Part shown: positions 23,536 through 30,646 of the stretch, in pieces | How the letters are laid out: each line of letters begins with the position of its first letter | Numbering within the stretch: position 1 is the stretch's first letter | Assembly: GCA_017438305.1 (NCBI GenBank) | Contig: JAFRVX010000005.1 | Location: 1 to 35,917 of the forward strand | DNA from: Lachnospiraceae bacterium | GTDB taxonomy: Bacteria; Bacillota; Clostridia; Lachnospirales; Lachnospiraceae | Length of the DNA stretch: 35,917 bases | Reading direction: 5' to 3' | Notes under the pieces: model-generated | What the model was told of the DNA's origin: nothing | Seen by the model: the letters and a program-made list of their open reading frames with translations, nothing else | Databases searched by the model: none | Translations under genes and position numbers: made by a program

Positions 23536-24522
23536 ATGGCTGAAGAAGTAAAAAAGACCATTACAAAGGCTTCGGATACTGCCAAGAAAGCTGCTGAACC
23601 CGCCAAAAAGACGGTGACCAAAGCGGCGGAAGGCACGAAGAAAACCGTACAGGCGGCTTCCGACGGAGCAAAGAAGACCGTCAGGGCTGCAGCTGACAAA
23701 ACCAAGAGCGCTGCAGGCGCAGCTGCGGATACCGCGAAGAAGACCGTAAAACGGGCCTCCGACGCCGTGGATACGGCGGAAGAGAAAGTCACGGAAGCGG
23801 CTGCTGAAGTAAAGGATACCGCTAAAGAGAAGGTCTCCCAGGGACAGCGTAAGATCAAGGAAGCCAAACCCACCGGCAACGCCACCCTTCTCCGGATCTT
23901 TGCCGTCATCTGCTGGGTGCTCGCCCTTGCGGCGGAAGTCATGGCCATCCTGGTCATTGTCGAACGGATCGAGCTGCCCATGCCGATCATCTGGGGCGTC
24001 ATCATCTTCCTCGTGGTAGATCTGATCTTCTGTGTCGTGGCCTCTCAGCTCTGGAAGAAAGCCAACCATATCGATCCTGCGTCAGAGAAGAATCCGCTTA
24101 AATTCTGGCTGTGGAACAACATCGGCGTCATCATGGCAGCCGTCTGCTTCCTGCCCTTCATCATCATCACCCTGACCAACAAGCGGGCCGATGCCAAGAC
24201 CAAGCTCATCGCCACCCTGGCAGCTGTCGGCTGTATGGCAATAGCCGGACTTACCGGCTATGACTGGAATCCGGTTTCCCAGGAGCAGAAAGCCTCTGCG
24301 GAACATGTGCTGGAAGGCGTTGACGTTTACTGGTCCAATTACGGCCACCGTTACCATCTGGACGAGAACTGCTCCTCCTTAAGCCGTTCCGCCGCCCTGA
24401 CGTACGGAGACGTTGACCAGGCCATCGCAGCCAACAAGACCCATCTGTGCAAGTTCTGCTTCAACAACCACGCGGAAGAATATGAGGGACTGGAGAAACT
24501 CATAGCCGGAGCGTCGGAATAA
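23536..24522 (+). CDS. LEA-like repeat, four-helix membrane and Cys/His domain protein
   Basis: This 328-residue protein has three parts. Residues 1-115 are a charged amphipathic region of Ala/Lys/Thr repeats (pattern A-K-K-T-V-x-x-A, about every 11 residues) resembling late-embryogenesis-abundant or apolipoprotein-like helices. Residues 115-255 hold four hydrophobic segments, likely membrane-spanning. The C-terminus has VYWSNYGHRYHLDENCSSL followed by HLCKFC, a His/Cys pattern typical of a small metal-binding domain found at the end of several Firmicutes surface proteins. The start at 23536 is chosen because AAGGAG is nine bases away; ATG at 23530 is too close. It has its own promoter and a strong terminator. 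I do not recognise a named family for the whole protein, and its function is unknown. Confidence 0.8.
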   Translation: MAEEVKKTITKASDTAKKAAEPAKKTVTKAAEGTKKTVQAASDGAKKTVRAAADKTKSAAGAAADTAKKTVKRASDAVDTAEEKVTEAAAEVKDTAKEKVSQGQRKIKEAKPTGNATLLRIFAVICWVLALAAEVMAILVIVERIELPMPIIWGVIIFLVVDLIFCVVASQLWKKANHIDPASEKNPLKFWLWNNIGVIMAAVCFLPFIIITLTNKRADAKTKLIATLAAVGCMAIAGLTGYDWNPVSQEQKASAEHVLEGVDVYWSNYGHRYHLDENCSSLSRSAALTYGDVDQAIAANKTHLCKFCFNNHAEEYEGLEKLIAGASE

Positions 24523-24546
24523 AGAATACGGATCTGTCTGACAGAT

Positions 24547-24587
24547 AAAAGAGGGGCCTCCGCCTTAGACGGAAGCCCCTCTTTTTT
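24547..24587. terminator. Bidirectional terminator after the membrane protein gene
   Basis: AAGAGGGGC and GCCCCTCTT close a long stem with inner TCCGCC/GACGGA pairing, followed by TTTTTT on the plus strand and AAAA on the other side. It lies between convergent genes. A second inverted repeat, AGACCGCT / AGCGGTCT, follows between 24616 and 24654. Confidence 0.85.
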
Positions 24588-24653
24588 GACCCGAAAAACA
24601 GCTTCAGACCGCTTTCCGGTAATCCTTCCCTGTGATTTTATGAAATAGCGGTC

Positions 24654-24881
24654 TTACTCATCGAATTCGATCTCAACAATAAAACTTGCCCCGATCTTTG
24701 TTTTGCTCACCACGGTCCCTGTCGCGGAAGTGATGCGGTTTTCCGAAGTGAAGTTTTTGGACATGGCGGCCGCGGGTTCCGCCGTGTAATAATAGGCATG
24801 GGGAAGCTTGCCTTCCGTGATGCTGACGGTATCCCCTACATTCAGCACATCCCGTTCCATATCAAAGGGTTCGATTCTCAT
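24654..24881 (-). CDS. Small hypothetical protein
   Basis: This is a 75-residue acidic protein starting MRIEPFDMERD and ending IVEIEFDE. The start at 24881 is chosen because GGAGG lies eight bases upstream; an in-frame ATG at 24908 has no such site. Alternating hydrophobic residues (VGDTVSITEG, ATGTVVSKTKIGASFIVEIE) suggest a small beta-barrel, of the kind seen in SH3-like or S1-like folds. I recognise no family. It is transcribed toward the convergent membrane protein gene. The ribosome binding site and coding-like composition make it likely to be real. Confidence 0.6.
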   Translation of the reverse strand: MRIEPFDMERDVLNVGDTVSITEGKLPHAYYYTAEPAAAMSKNFTSENRITSATGTVVSKTKIGASFIVEIEFDE

Positions 24882-25100
24882 ATAAGCGCCTCCGTTAAGC
24901 TCCTGCATTCCCGATGAGGGGGAGCATCATAAATTTCAGATTAATGTTTCATCCGGCCACCGTCCCGTCCGGCAACCGACTCATTCAGTCACCGTCTTGT
25001 CAGGCCGCTGTCCGCACAGCCTCCGAAATGGACACACCGGTTTTATACATCATAGTATCAGATGAAACAGAAGAAGTATAACAGAAAAAAAGCTGTTTTT

Positions 25101-25193
25101 CCATGGCCTTTTTTATTTAAGCACCATGGATTTTTTATTTAAACACCATGGCCTTTTGTATATAAATACCATGGCTTTTTGCGCTTTAAAAGA
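25101..25193. repeat. 22-23-bp tandem repeat with CCATGG palindromes
   Basis: Four units begin with CCATGG at 25101, 25124, 25146 and 25169. Each continues with a T-rich run and an (A/T)TTAA(A/G)CA-like end. The array lies in an AT-rich, gene-free stretch (24882-25296) that otherwise shows no recognisable feature. Confidence 0.75.
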
Positions 25194-25296
25194 CCAGGTT
25201 TTTGATTTTTACAGAACAAACTTCTGTTTTTTAAAATAACCGGCACGAGTTTAATGAATAAGCATGATTTTTTAAGAACAAGCCTGTATTTTCCGC

Positions 25297-25325
25297 TTGT
25301 CAAAAAGGGATATTTCCTATATACT
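25297..25325 (+). promoter_or_regulatory. Promoter of apt
   Basis: TTGTCA (25297-25302), a 17-base spacer and TATACT (25320-25325). The box pattern matches the promoter in front of xpt. Confidence 0.75.
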
Positions 25326-25331
25326 TTATGA

Positions 25332-25500
25332 GTGTTTTTGTGCGTTTAAAAGCCTGGAGACAATTGATCATCTGAAACGGACAGGCCGTCAGGAGAACAG
25401 GCCGTTCAGGGAGCAGGCCACTGCTTCCGCATCAGTTAAATGATCAGGCCTTTTCAGACGGAATGGGCTGTCCCGAAGCCTTCGGAAGGCTTACCGGGAC
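25332..25500 (+). promoter_or_regulatory. Long structured apt leader
   Basis: The roughly 185-base leader has a near-tandem run ACAGGCCGTCAGGAGA / ACAGGCCGTTCAGGGAG (about 25391-25422), a possible long-range pairing CTGAA...GGCC with GGCC...TTCAG, and a strong final hairpin. In that hairpin GTCCCG (25470-25475) pairs with CGGGAC (25495-25500), enclosing AAGCCTT/AAGGCTT. It ends just before the AAAGGAG ribosome binding site. I cannot match it to a known purine or PRPP riboswitch. Confidence 0.45.
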
Positions 25501-25518
25501 CCTGTGAAAGGAGCATAT

Positions 25519-26046
25519 ATGTCTAAGAAACTGGAAGATTATGTAATTGCTATTCCGGATTTCCCGGAAGAAGGTGTTATTTTCCGCGACGTGACATCTA
25601 TCTTAAACAGCGCGGAAGGCTTTAAGCTGGCCATTGATGAACTCAAGGCCAGACTTGAGGGCGTGGAGTTCGATGCCATCGCCGGTCTGGAGGCCAGAGG
25701 CTTCCTCTTCGGCACGCCGCTGTCCTACCTTATGGACAAGCCCTTTATCCCCGTAAGAAAGAAGGGCAAGCTGCCCCGGGAAACGGTGCAGAAGACCTAT
25801 GATCTGGAATACGGCACAGCCACCATCGAGATCCATAAAGACGACGTTTACAAGGGAGAGAAGATCGTCCTTCTGGACGACCTGATCGCCACCGGCGGTT
25901 CCCTGAAGGCGGCAGCGGAGCTCTTCGAAGAGCTGGGATGCGAGATCGTCAAGGTCGTGGCCGTCATCGAGCTGGCCGGCCTTAACGGACGGGAAGTCAT
26001 GAAGGGCTACGACGTGGACAGCGTGATCTGCTACGAAGGAAAATAA
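25519..26046 (+). CDS. apt: Adenine phosphoribosyltransferase
   Basis: This 175-residue enzyme converts adenine and PRPP to AMP and pyrophosphate in purine salvage. The sequence follows Apt throughout: IPDFPEEGVIFRDVTSIL at the start, GLEARGFLFG, FIPVRKKGKLP and the PRPP-binding motif VLLDDLIATGGSL near residue 125. The length is normal. The start codon follows AAAGGAG by five bases. It begins a purine locus that continues with an S1-domain gene, xpt and a nucleoside-type ABC transporter. Expression is driven by a clear promoter at 25297 and possibly influenced by the structured leader. Confidence 0.97.
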   Translation: MSKKLEDYVIAIPDFPEEGVIFRDVTSILNSAEGFKLAIDELKARLEGVEFDAIAGLEARGFLFGTPLSYLMDKPFIPVRKKGKLPRETVQKTYDLEYGTATIEIHKDDVYKGEKIVLLDDLIATGGSLKAAAELFEELGCEIVKVVAVIELAGLNGREVMKGYDVDSVICYEGK

Positions 26047-26070
26047 ACTATATCCGCAGGAAAGAAAAGA

Positions 26071-26847
26071 ATGGAAAATCAGGAAAAACTCATCAAATCA
26101 ACTGTAGACAAGGACGATGTATCTCTTCCCGAAGAGAGCATGGAAGACTTTTTAAGCGATCTGGAAGAATCCTACGACCGCATGAAGGCAAGGGAAGTCA
26201 TTGACGAATCCGCCGTTTCCCGGACGGATCCGCTTCTCTGGCAGAAGTTCAAGGAAATGATGGATGAATCCACCGTCGTCACCGGAAAGATCACGGAAGT
26301 GAACAAGGGCGGCGCAGTCATGGAAGTAGAAGGCGTCAGGGCCTTTATCCCGGCCTCCAAGCTGGCCATCGGCTACGTGGAGGATACGGAGACGTATCTG
26401 AACAAGACCGTGGACGCGGTGATCGTGGACGTGGACGAAGAAGCCCAGAAGCTGGTGCTTTCCGTTAAGGACATCCTGCTGGAAAAGGAGCGCGAAGCGA
26501 AAAAGGCCCGCATGGAATCCCTGCAGGTCGGTGAAGTGTTTGAAGGAAAGATCGCGTCTCTCAAGGATTACGGCGCTTTCGTAGACATCGGCGACGGCAT
26601 CCAGGGACTGCTCCATATTTCCCAGATCTCCAACGAGCGCATCAACAATATCCGCAAGGTCCTGAAAGAGGGCATGGTGGTGAAGGTTGCGGTGACGAAG
26701 ATCCAGGACGGCAAGATCTCCTTAAGCATGAAGGCCGCCAACAGCGCCCTGGCCGTGGAGAAGGCCGACGATGAACCCAGGGAATATTCCGATCATTCCC
26801 AGGCTGTCACCTCCCTCGGAGAGCTGCTGAAGAATATCAAATTCTGA
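26071..26847 (+). CDS. S1 RNA-binding domain protein (RpsA-like)
   Basis: This 258-residue protein carries two S1 (OB-fold) RNA-binding domains after an acidic N-terminus of about 65 residues. The first (about 70-140) has GKITEVNKGGAVMEVEGVRAFIP. The second (about 150-220) has GKIASLKDYGAFVDIGDGIQGLLHISQIS, a near-consensus S1 sequence. Such proteins resemble truncated ribosomal protein S1 and act in translation initiation or RNA handling. It starts 24 bases after the apt stop with AGGAAAG before the ATG, so it is probably cotranscribed with apt. Its presence inside a purine salvage locus is unusual and its role there is unknown. Confidence 0.88.
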   Translation: MENQEKLIKSTVDKDDVSLPEESMEDFLSDLEESYDRMKAREVIDESAVSRTDPLLWQKFKEMMDESTVVTGKITEVNKGGAVMEVEGVRAFIPASKLAIGYVEDTETYLNKTVDAVIVDVDEEAQKLVLSVKDILLEKEREAKKARMESLQVGEVFEGKIASLKDYGAFVDIGDGIQGLLHISQISNERINNIRKVLKEGMVVKVAVTKIQDGKISLSMKAANSALAVEKADDEPREYSDHSQAVTSLGELLKNIKF

Positions 26848-26976
26848 GCCATAGGTATGGGTTCTCGCGGCTTCAAAAGCCCTGAAAATCCCGAAAAACG
26901 GGCAGTTCAGTGAATTCATTCGCTAAATTTCACAAAACCTTCAGGTTTTCTGAAGAAAGTTCTGCATATTAACAAC

Positions 26977-27005
26977 TTGTCACTTATTAAATTTTTTTAT
27001 ATGCT
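26977..27005 (+). promoter_or_regulatory. Promoter of xpt and the nucleoside transporter
   Basis: TTGTCA (26977-26982), a 17-base spacer and TATGCT (27000-27005). The leader of about 70 bases contains the hairpin CCGGAA-TTTG-TTCCGG but lacks the conserved core of a purine riboswitch. Confidence 0.7.
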
Positions 27006-27083
27006 GATAGAGTATCACCTGAAGCCGGAATTTGTTCCGGAAGATCAGTCTGAGAACCGGGCATAATTCGGGGAGGACAGTCT

Positions 27084-27653
27084 GTGAAGCTCCTGGAAGA
27101 CAGAATTTTAAAAGAAGGCGTTGTAAAAGCGGGCGATATCTTAAAGGTGGATATGTTCCTGAACCATCAGATGGACATCAGCCTCTTTAAGGCCATGGCA
27201 GAAGAGTGGAAGCGGCTCTACGAGGGCGTTCCCATCAACAAGATCCTCACCATCGAAGCCTCCGGCATAGGGATAGCCGCCCTGGCGGGGCTGGTGTTTG
27301 AGGTGCCCGTGGTCTTCGCGAAGAAAGCCCAGACTTCCAACATTGACGGGGACGTGTATGCTTCCCATGTGTTTTCCTACACTCACAACCGGGAGTATCT
27401 GATCCGGGTCTCGAAGCAGTTCCTGCATCCGGAAGACAAGGTGCTGATCATTGATGATTTCCTGGCCAACGGCAAGGCCCTTCTGGGTCTTATCGACATC
27501 GTGCACCAGGCGGGGGCGGAAGTCGCCGGCTGCGGCATTGCCATCGAAAAAGCCTACCAGCCCGGCGGAAAGCTGGTCCGGGAAAGCGGCTACCGGGTGG
27601 AATCCCTGGCAAAGATCGAGTCCATGTCGGAAGATGGCATCGTCTTCGGATAA
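27084..27653 (+). CDS. xpt: Xanthine phosphoribosyltransferase
   Basis: This 189-residue enzyme joins xanthine (or guanine) to PRPP to form XMP or GMP. It matches Xpt from end to end: MKLLEDRILKEGVVKAGDIL, FLNHQMDISLF, IEASGIGIAALAGL, and the PRPP motif VLIIDDFLANGKALLGL. It begins with GTG, preceded by GGGGAGGA. Its promoter resembles that of apt. The next genes encode a lipoprotein-dependent ABC importer, so uptake and phosphoribosylation of purines are linked. In many Firmicutes xpt is controlled by a guanine riboswitch; none is visible here. Confidence 0.97.
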   Translation: MKLLEDRILKEGVVKAGDILKVDMFLNHQMDISLFKAMAEEWKRLYEGVPINKILTIEASGIGIAALAGLVFEVPVVFAKKAQTSNIDGDVYASHVFSYTHNREYLIRVSKQFLHPEDKVLIIDDFLANGKALLGLIDIVHQAGAEVAGCGIAIEKAYQPGGKLVRESGYRVESLAKIESMSEDGIVFG

Positions 27654-27668
27654 GGTTTTTTACACAGT

Positions 27669-27694
27669 TCTTATCTGCCGTGCGGCAGTTAAGA
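27669..27694 (+). other. Intercistronic hairpin xpt-lipoprotein
   Basis: TCTTA-T-CTGCCG pairs with CGGCAG-T-TAAGA around a two-base loop, 15 bases after xpt. No T-run follows, so stabilisation or processing is more likely than termination. Confidence 0.6.
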
Positions 27695-27723
27695 TAAATC
27701 ATTCTCAAAAACGGAGGAGAATT

Positions 27724-29031
27724 ATGAAAAAGATTATGGCACTGGTTATGGCCATGGCCCTCTCCTGCTGCATGCTGTTCGGCTGCGGCTCCAACGGAGG
27801 CGACACGACCACCACAAAAGCTAGCGAATCCCAGGCCGATACTACGGCTCAGGCCGATACCACGGCTAAGGAAGAAACCGGTAAGGCCGTCAAGGTCGGT
27901 TTTATCTGCCTGCATGATGAAAACTCTACCTATGACCTTAACTTCATCAACGCAGCCAAGGAAGCCTGCAAGGCTGCCGGTCTGGAAGAGAACAAGGATT
28001 ATTTCATCAAGACCGGTATTCCGGAATCTGCTGAATGCCTTACTGCTGCAGAAGACCTGATCGACCAGGGCTGCAACGTGATCTTCGCCGATTCCTTCGG
28101 TCATGAAGATTACCTCATCGAAGCTGCCAAGAAGTATCCCGACGTACAGTTTGCCCATGCAACCGGTACCAAGGCTCATACCGAAAAGCTGGCCAACTTC
28201 CACAATGCTTTTGCCTCTATCTATGAAGGCCGTTATCTGGCCGGCATCGCTGCAGGCATGAAGCTGAACGAGATGATCGAAAAAGGCGAGATCACAGAAG
28301 ATAAAGCCCTCATCGGTTATGTCGGCGCTTTCACCTATGCGGAAGTTATCTCCGGTCTGACCTCCTTCTTCTTAGGCGCGCAGTCCATCTGCCCGTCTGC
28401 CAAGATGCAGGTGCAGTTCACCGGTTCCTGGTATGATTATCAGATGGAAAAGGAAGCTGCCACGACCCTGATCAACAACGGCTGTGTCCTGATTTCCGGC
28501 CATGCTGATTCTCTCGGCGCTCCCCAGGCCTGTGAAGAAGCCAAGGTTCCCAACATTTCCTATAACGGCTCTACCGAAAAGGCAGGCCCCAACACCTACA
28601 TCGTTTCTTCCAAGATCAACTGGGCTCCTTACTATGAGTACCTGATCTCCAGCGTTAAGGAAGGCAAGGCCATCGACGCTGACTGGACCGGCACCCTTTC
28701 CACCGATTCCGTCCAGGTCATGGAAGTATCCAAGAACGCTGCTGAAGGCACCCAGGCCAAGATGGATGAAGCGAAGAAGGCTCTGGAAGCCGGCACCCTT
28801 CATGTATTCGATACCAGCAAGTTCACTGTCAAGGACGTTGAAAACAAGAACGCCAAGGTTGATGCAGACGGCCATCTGACCAGCTACATGGCAGACGTTG
28901 ACTCCGATGCGGATTACACCGCTGATACCGAAGTTGTCAAGGACGGCTATTTCCATGAATCCGAATATCGTTCAGCTCCTTACTTCGATATTCAGATCGA
29001 TGGCATCACCTTTAACAATGTTGCTTATTAA
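27724..29031 (+). CDS. BMP-family nucleoside-binding lipoprotein
   Basis: This 435-residue substrate-binding protein has a lipoprotein signal with lipobox L-F-G-C (Cys21), a Thr/Ala-rich linker of about 35 residues (two AQADTTA units) and a Bmp/PnrA-type binding domain. The domain starts VKVGFICLHDENSTYDLNFI and includes IGYVGAFTYAEV and PNISYNGST segments. Relatives bind purine nucleosides. GGAGGA precedes the ATG. Codon use differs from its neighbours, with many T-ending GCT, TCT and GTT codons, as expected of a highly expressed gene. Hairpins on both sides suggest that its mRNA is made in excess over the membrane components. The ligand is inferred to be a purine nucleoside or base from the adjoining xpt. 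Confidence 0.93.
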   Translation: MKKIMALVMAMALSCCMLFGCGSNGGDTTTTKASESQADTTAQADTTAKEETGKAVKVGFICLHDENSTYDLNFINAAKEACKAAGLEENKDYFIKTGIPESAECLTAAEDLIDQGCNVIFADSFGHEDYLIEAAKKYPDVQFAHATGTKAHTEKLANFHNAFASIYEGRYLAGIAAGMKLNEMIEKGEITEDKALIGYVGAFTYAEVISGLTSFFLGAQSICPSAKMQVQFTGSWYDYQMEKEAATTLINNGCVLISGHADSLGAPQACEEAKVPNISYNGSTEKAGPNTYIVSSKINWAPYYEYLISSVKEGKAIDADWTGTLSTDSVQVMEVSKNAAEGTQAKMDEAKKALEAGTLHVFDTSKFTVKDVENKNAKVDADGHLTSYMADVDSDADYTADTEVVKDGYFHESEYRSAPYFDIQIDGITFNNVAY

Positions 29032-29053
29032 TTCACGTTAAAACACCATATGG

Positions 29054-29087
29054 CGCAGGGCGGGATCTTCTCCCGCCTTGCGGTTTT
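29054..29087 (+). terminator. Attenuator-like hairpin between lipoprotein and ATPase genes
   Basis: CGCAGGGCGGGA (29054-29065) and TCCCGCCTTGCG (29071-29082) form a 12-base-pair stem (one G-T) followed by GTTTT. It lies in the operon, so partial termination after the lipoprotein gene is likely. Confidence 0.7.
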
Positions 29088-29116
29088 ATACAAGATGACG
29101 GAAAGGTCACAGGGGT

Positions 29117-30646
29117 ATGGAAAAGACACCGGCTTTGGAGCTTAAATCGATCACCAAGCGGTTCGGAAACGTTGTCGCCAACAAGGATGTCAGCCTTACG
29201 GTTAATTACGGGGAGATCCTTTCGATCCTGGGCGAGAACGGATCGGGAAAAACGACGCTGATGAATATGGTCGCGGGAATCTACTTCCCGGATGAAGGCC
29301 AGATCTTCATCGGCGGAAAAGAAGTGCGCATCACTTCCCCGAAGGATGCGTTTCAATACAGGATCGGCATGATCCATCAGCATTTCAAGCTGGTGGACGT
29401 GTTTACGGCAGCGGAAAATATAGTCCTGGGCCTTGAGGACCAGGGCAGATACGATATAAAAGAGGCGGCGAAGAAGGTCCGGGAGATCAGCGAGCAGTAC
29501 GGCTTCGACATTGATCCCAACAAGAAGATCTACGAAATGTCCGTCTCAGAAAAACAGACGGTGGAGATCATCAAGGTGCTGTACCGCGGCGCTGATATCC
29601 TGATGCTGGATGAGCCCACGGCGGTTCTTACGCCTCAGGAGATCCGGAAGCTTTTCGCGGTCCTGAAGCGCATGAGGGACGATGGGAAGGCCATCGTCAT
29701 CATCACCCATAAGCTGAACGAGGTCATGGAGATCTCCGACCGGGTATCCGTCCTCAGAAAGGGCGAATACGTAGGCACCGTGAATACTTCGGAAACCTCG
29801 GAAAGCGAACTCACCGAGATGATGGTGGGCAAGAAGATCTCCCTCAATATCAAGCGTTCCGACCCGAAGGACCCGGAGGAGCGGCTCATCGTCGCCCATC
29901 TGCAGGTCATGAACCGGGAAGGCATGAAGGTGCTGGACGACATTTCCTTCGTGGTAAACGCCGGTGAGATCCTGGGCATTGCCGGTATCTCCGGTTCCGG
30001 ACAGCGGGAGCTTCTGGAGACCATCGCCGGCCTGCAGCCCATCCATTACGGCGGCATCCAGTACATCCGTCCGGAGACGGGCGAAATAGAAAACCTGAGG
30101 GACAAGACCCCGCTGGAGATCCGCAATTTAGGCGTCCGCCTTTCCTTCGTTCCGGAGGACCGGCTGGGCATGGGCCTGGTGGGCAGCATGGATATCGTCG
30201 ACAATATGATGCTCCGTTCCTACAGGAAGGGCCGCTCGGTCTTCCTGCAGAAAAAGGAACCCGAAAGCCTGGCGGACCGCATCATCCACGACCTGGAGGT
30301 GGTGACGCCTTCATCAAAAACCCCGGTAAGGCGTCTTTCCGGCGGCAACGTGCAGAAGGTGCTGGTAGGCCGTGAGATCGCGGCAGCCCCCACGGTGCTT
30401 ATGGCAGCCTATCCGGTCCGGGGACTTGACATCAATTCATCCTACCTGATCTATAACCTCTTAAATGAGCAGAAGGAAAACGGCGCCGCCGTCATCTTCG
30501 TAGGTGAGGATCTGGATGTGCTTCTGGAACTCAGCGACAGGATCCTGGTCATCGGACGGGGCCATGTAACGGGCATCGTGGACGCCAGGACCACCACCAA
30601 GGAAGAGGTGGGACTTCTTATGACGAAAGGGAGGGATGAGGAATGA
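29117..30646 (+). CDS. Nucleoside ABC importer, tandem ATPase
   Basis: This 509-residue protein carries two ABC ATPase domains in one chain, as in YufO/NupO-type importers. Domain 1 has Walker A GENGSGKTT, a degenerate signature M-S-V-S-E-K-Q and Walker B ILMLDEPTAVLT. Domain 2 (from about residue 250) has a non-standard Walker A G-I-S-G-S-G-Q-R, the signature LSGGNVQK and a Walker B-like VLMAAYPVRGLD lacking the catalytic Glu. Such asymmetry is normal in this family. It powers uptake through the two permeases that follow, with which it overlaps by four bases (ATGA). Confidence 0.95.
   Translation: MEKTPALELKSITKRFGNVVANKDVSLTVNYGEILSILGENGSGKTTLMNMVAGIYFPDEGQIFIGGKEVRITSPKDAFQYRIGMIHQHFKLVDVFTAAENIVLGLEDQGRYDIKEAAKKVREISEQYGFDIDPNKKIYEMSVSEKQTVEIIKVLYRGADILMLDEPTAVLTPQEIRKLFAVLKRMRDDGKAIVIITHKLNEVMEISDRVSVLRKGEYVGTVNTSETSESELTEMMVGKKISLNIKRSDPKDPEERLIVAHLQVMNREGMKVLDDISFVVNAGEILGIAGISGSGQRELLETIAGLQPIHYGGIQYIRPETGEIENLRDKTPLEIRNLGVRLSFVPEDRLGMGLVGSMDIVDNMMLRSYRKGRSVFLQKKEPESLADRIIHDLEVVTPSSKTPVRRLSGGNVQKVLVGREIAAAPTVLMAAYPVRGLDINSSYLIYNLLNEQKENGAAVIFVGEDLDVLLELSDRILVIGRGHVTGIVDARTTTKEEVGLLMTKGRDEE

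Noticed and set aside
26848..27083. Guanine riboswitch expected upstream of xpt
   Set aside because: The conserved core segments of the purine aptamer are not present; only a short GC hairpin and AT-rich sequence are seen.
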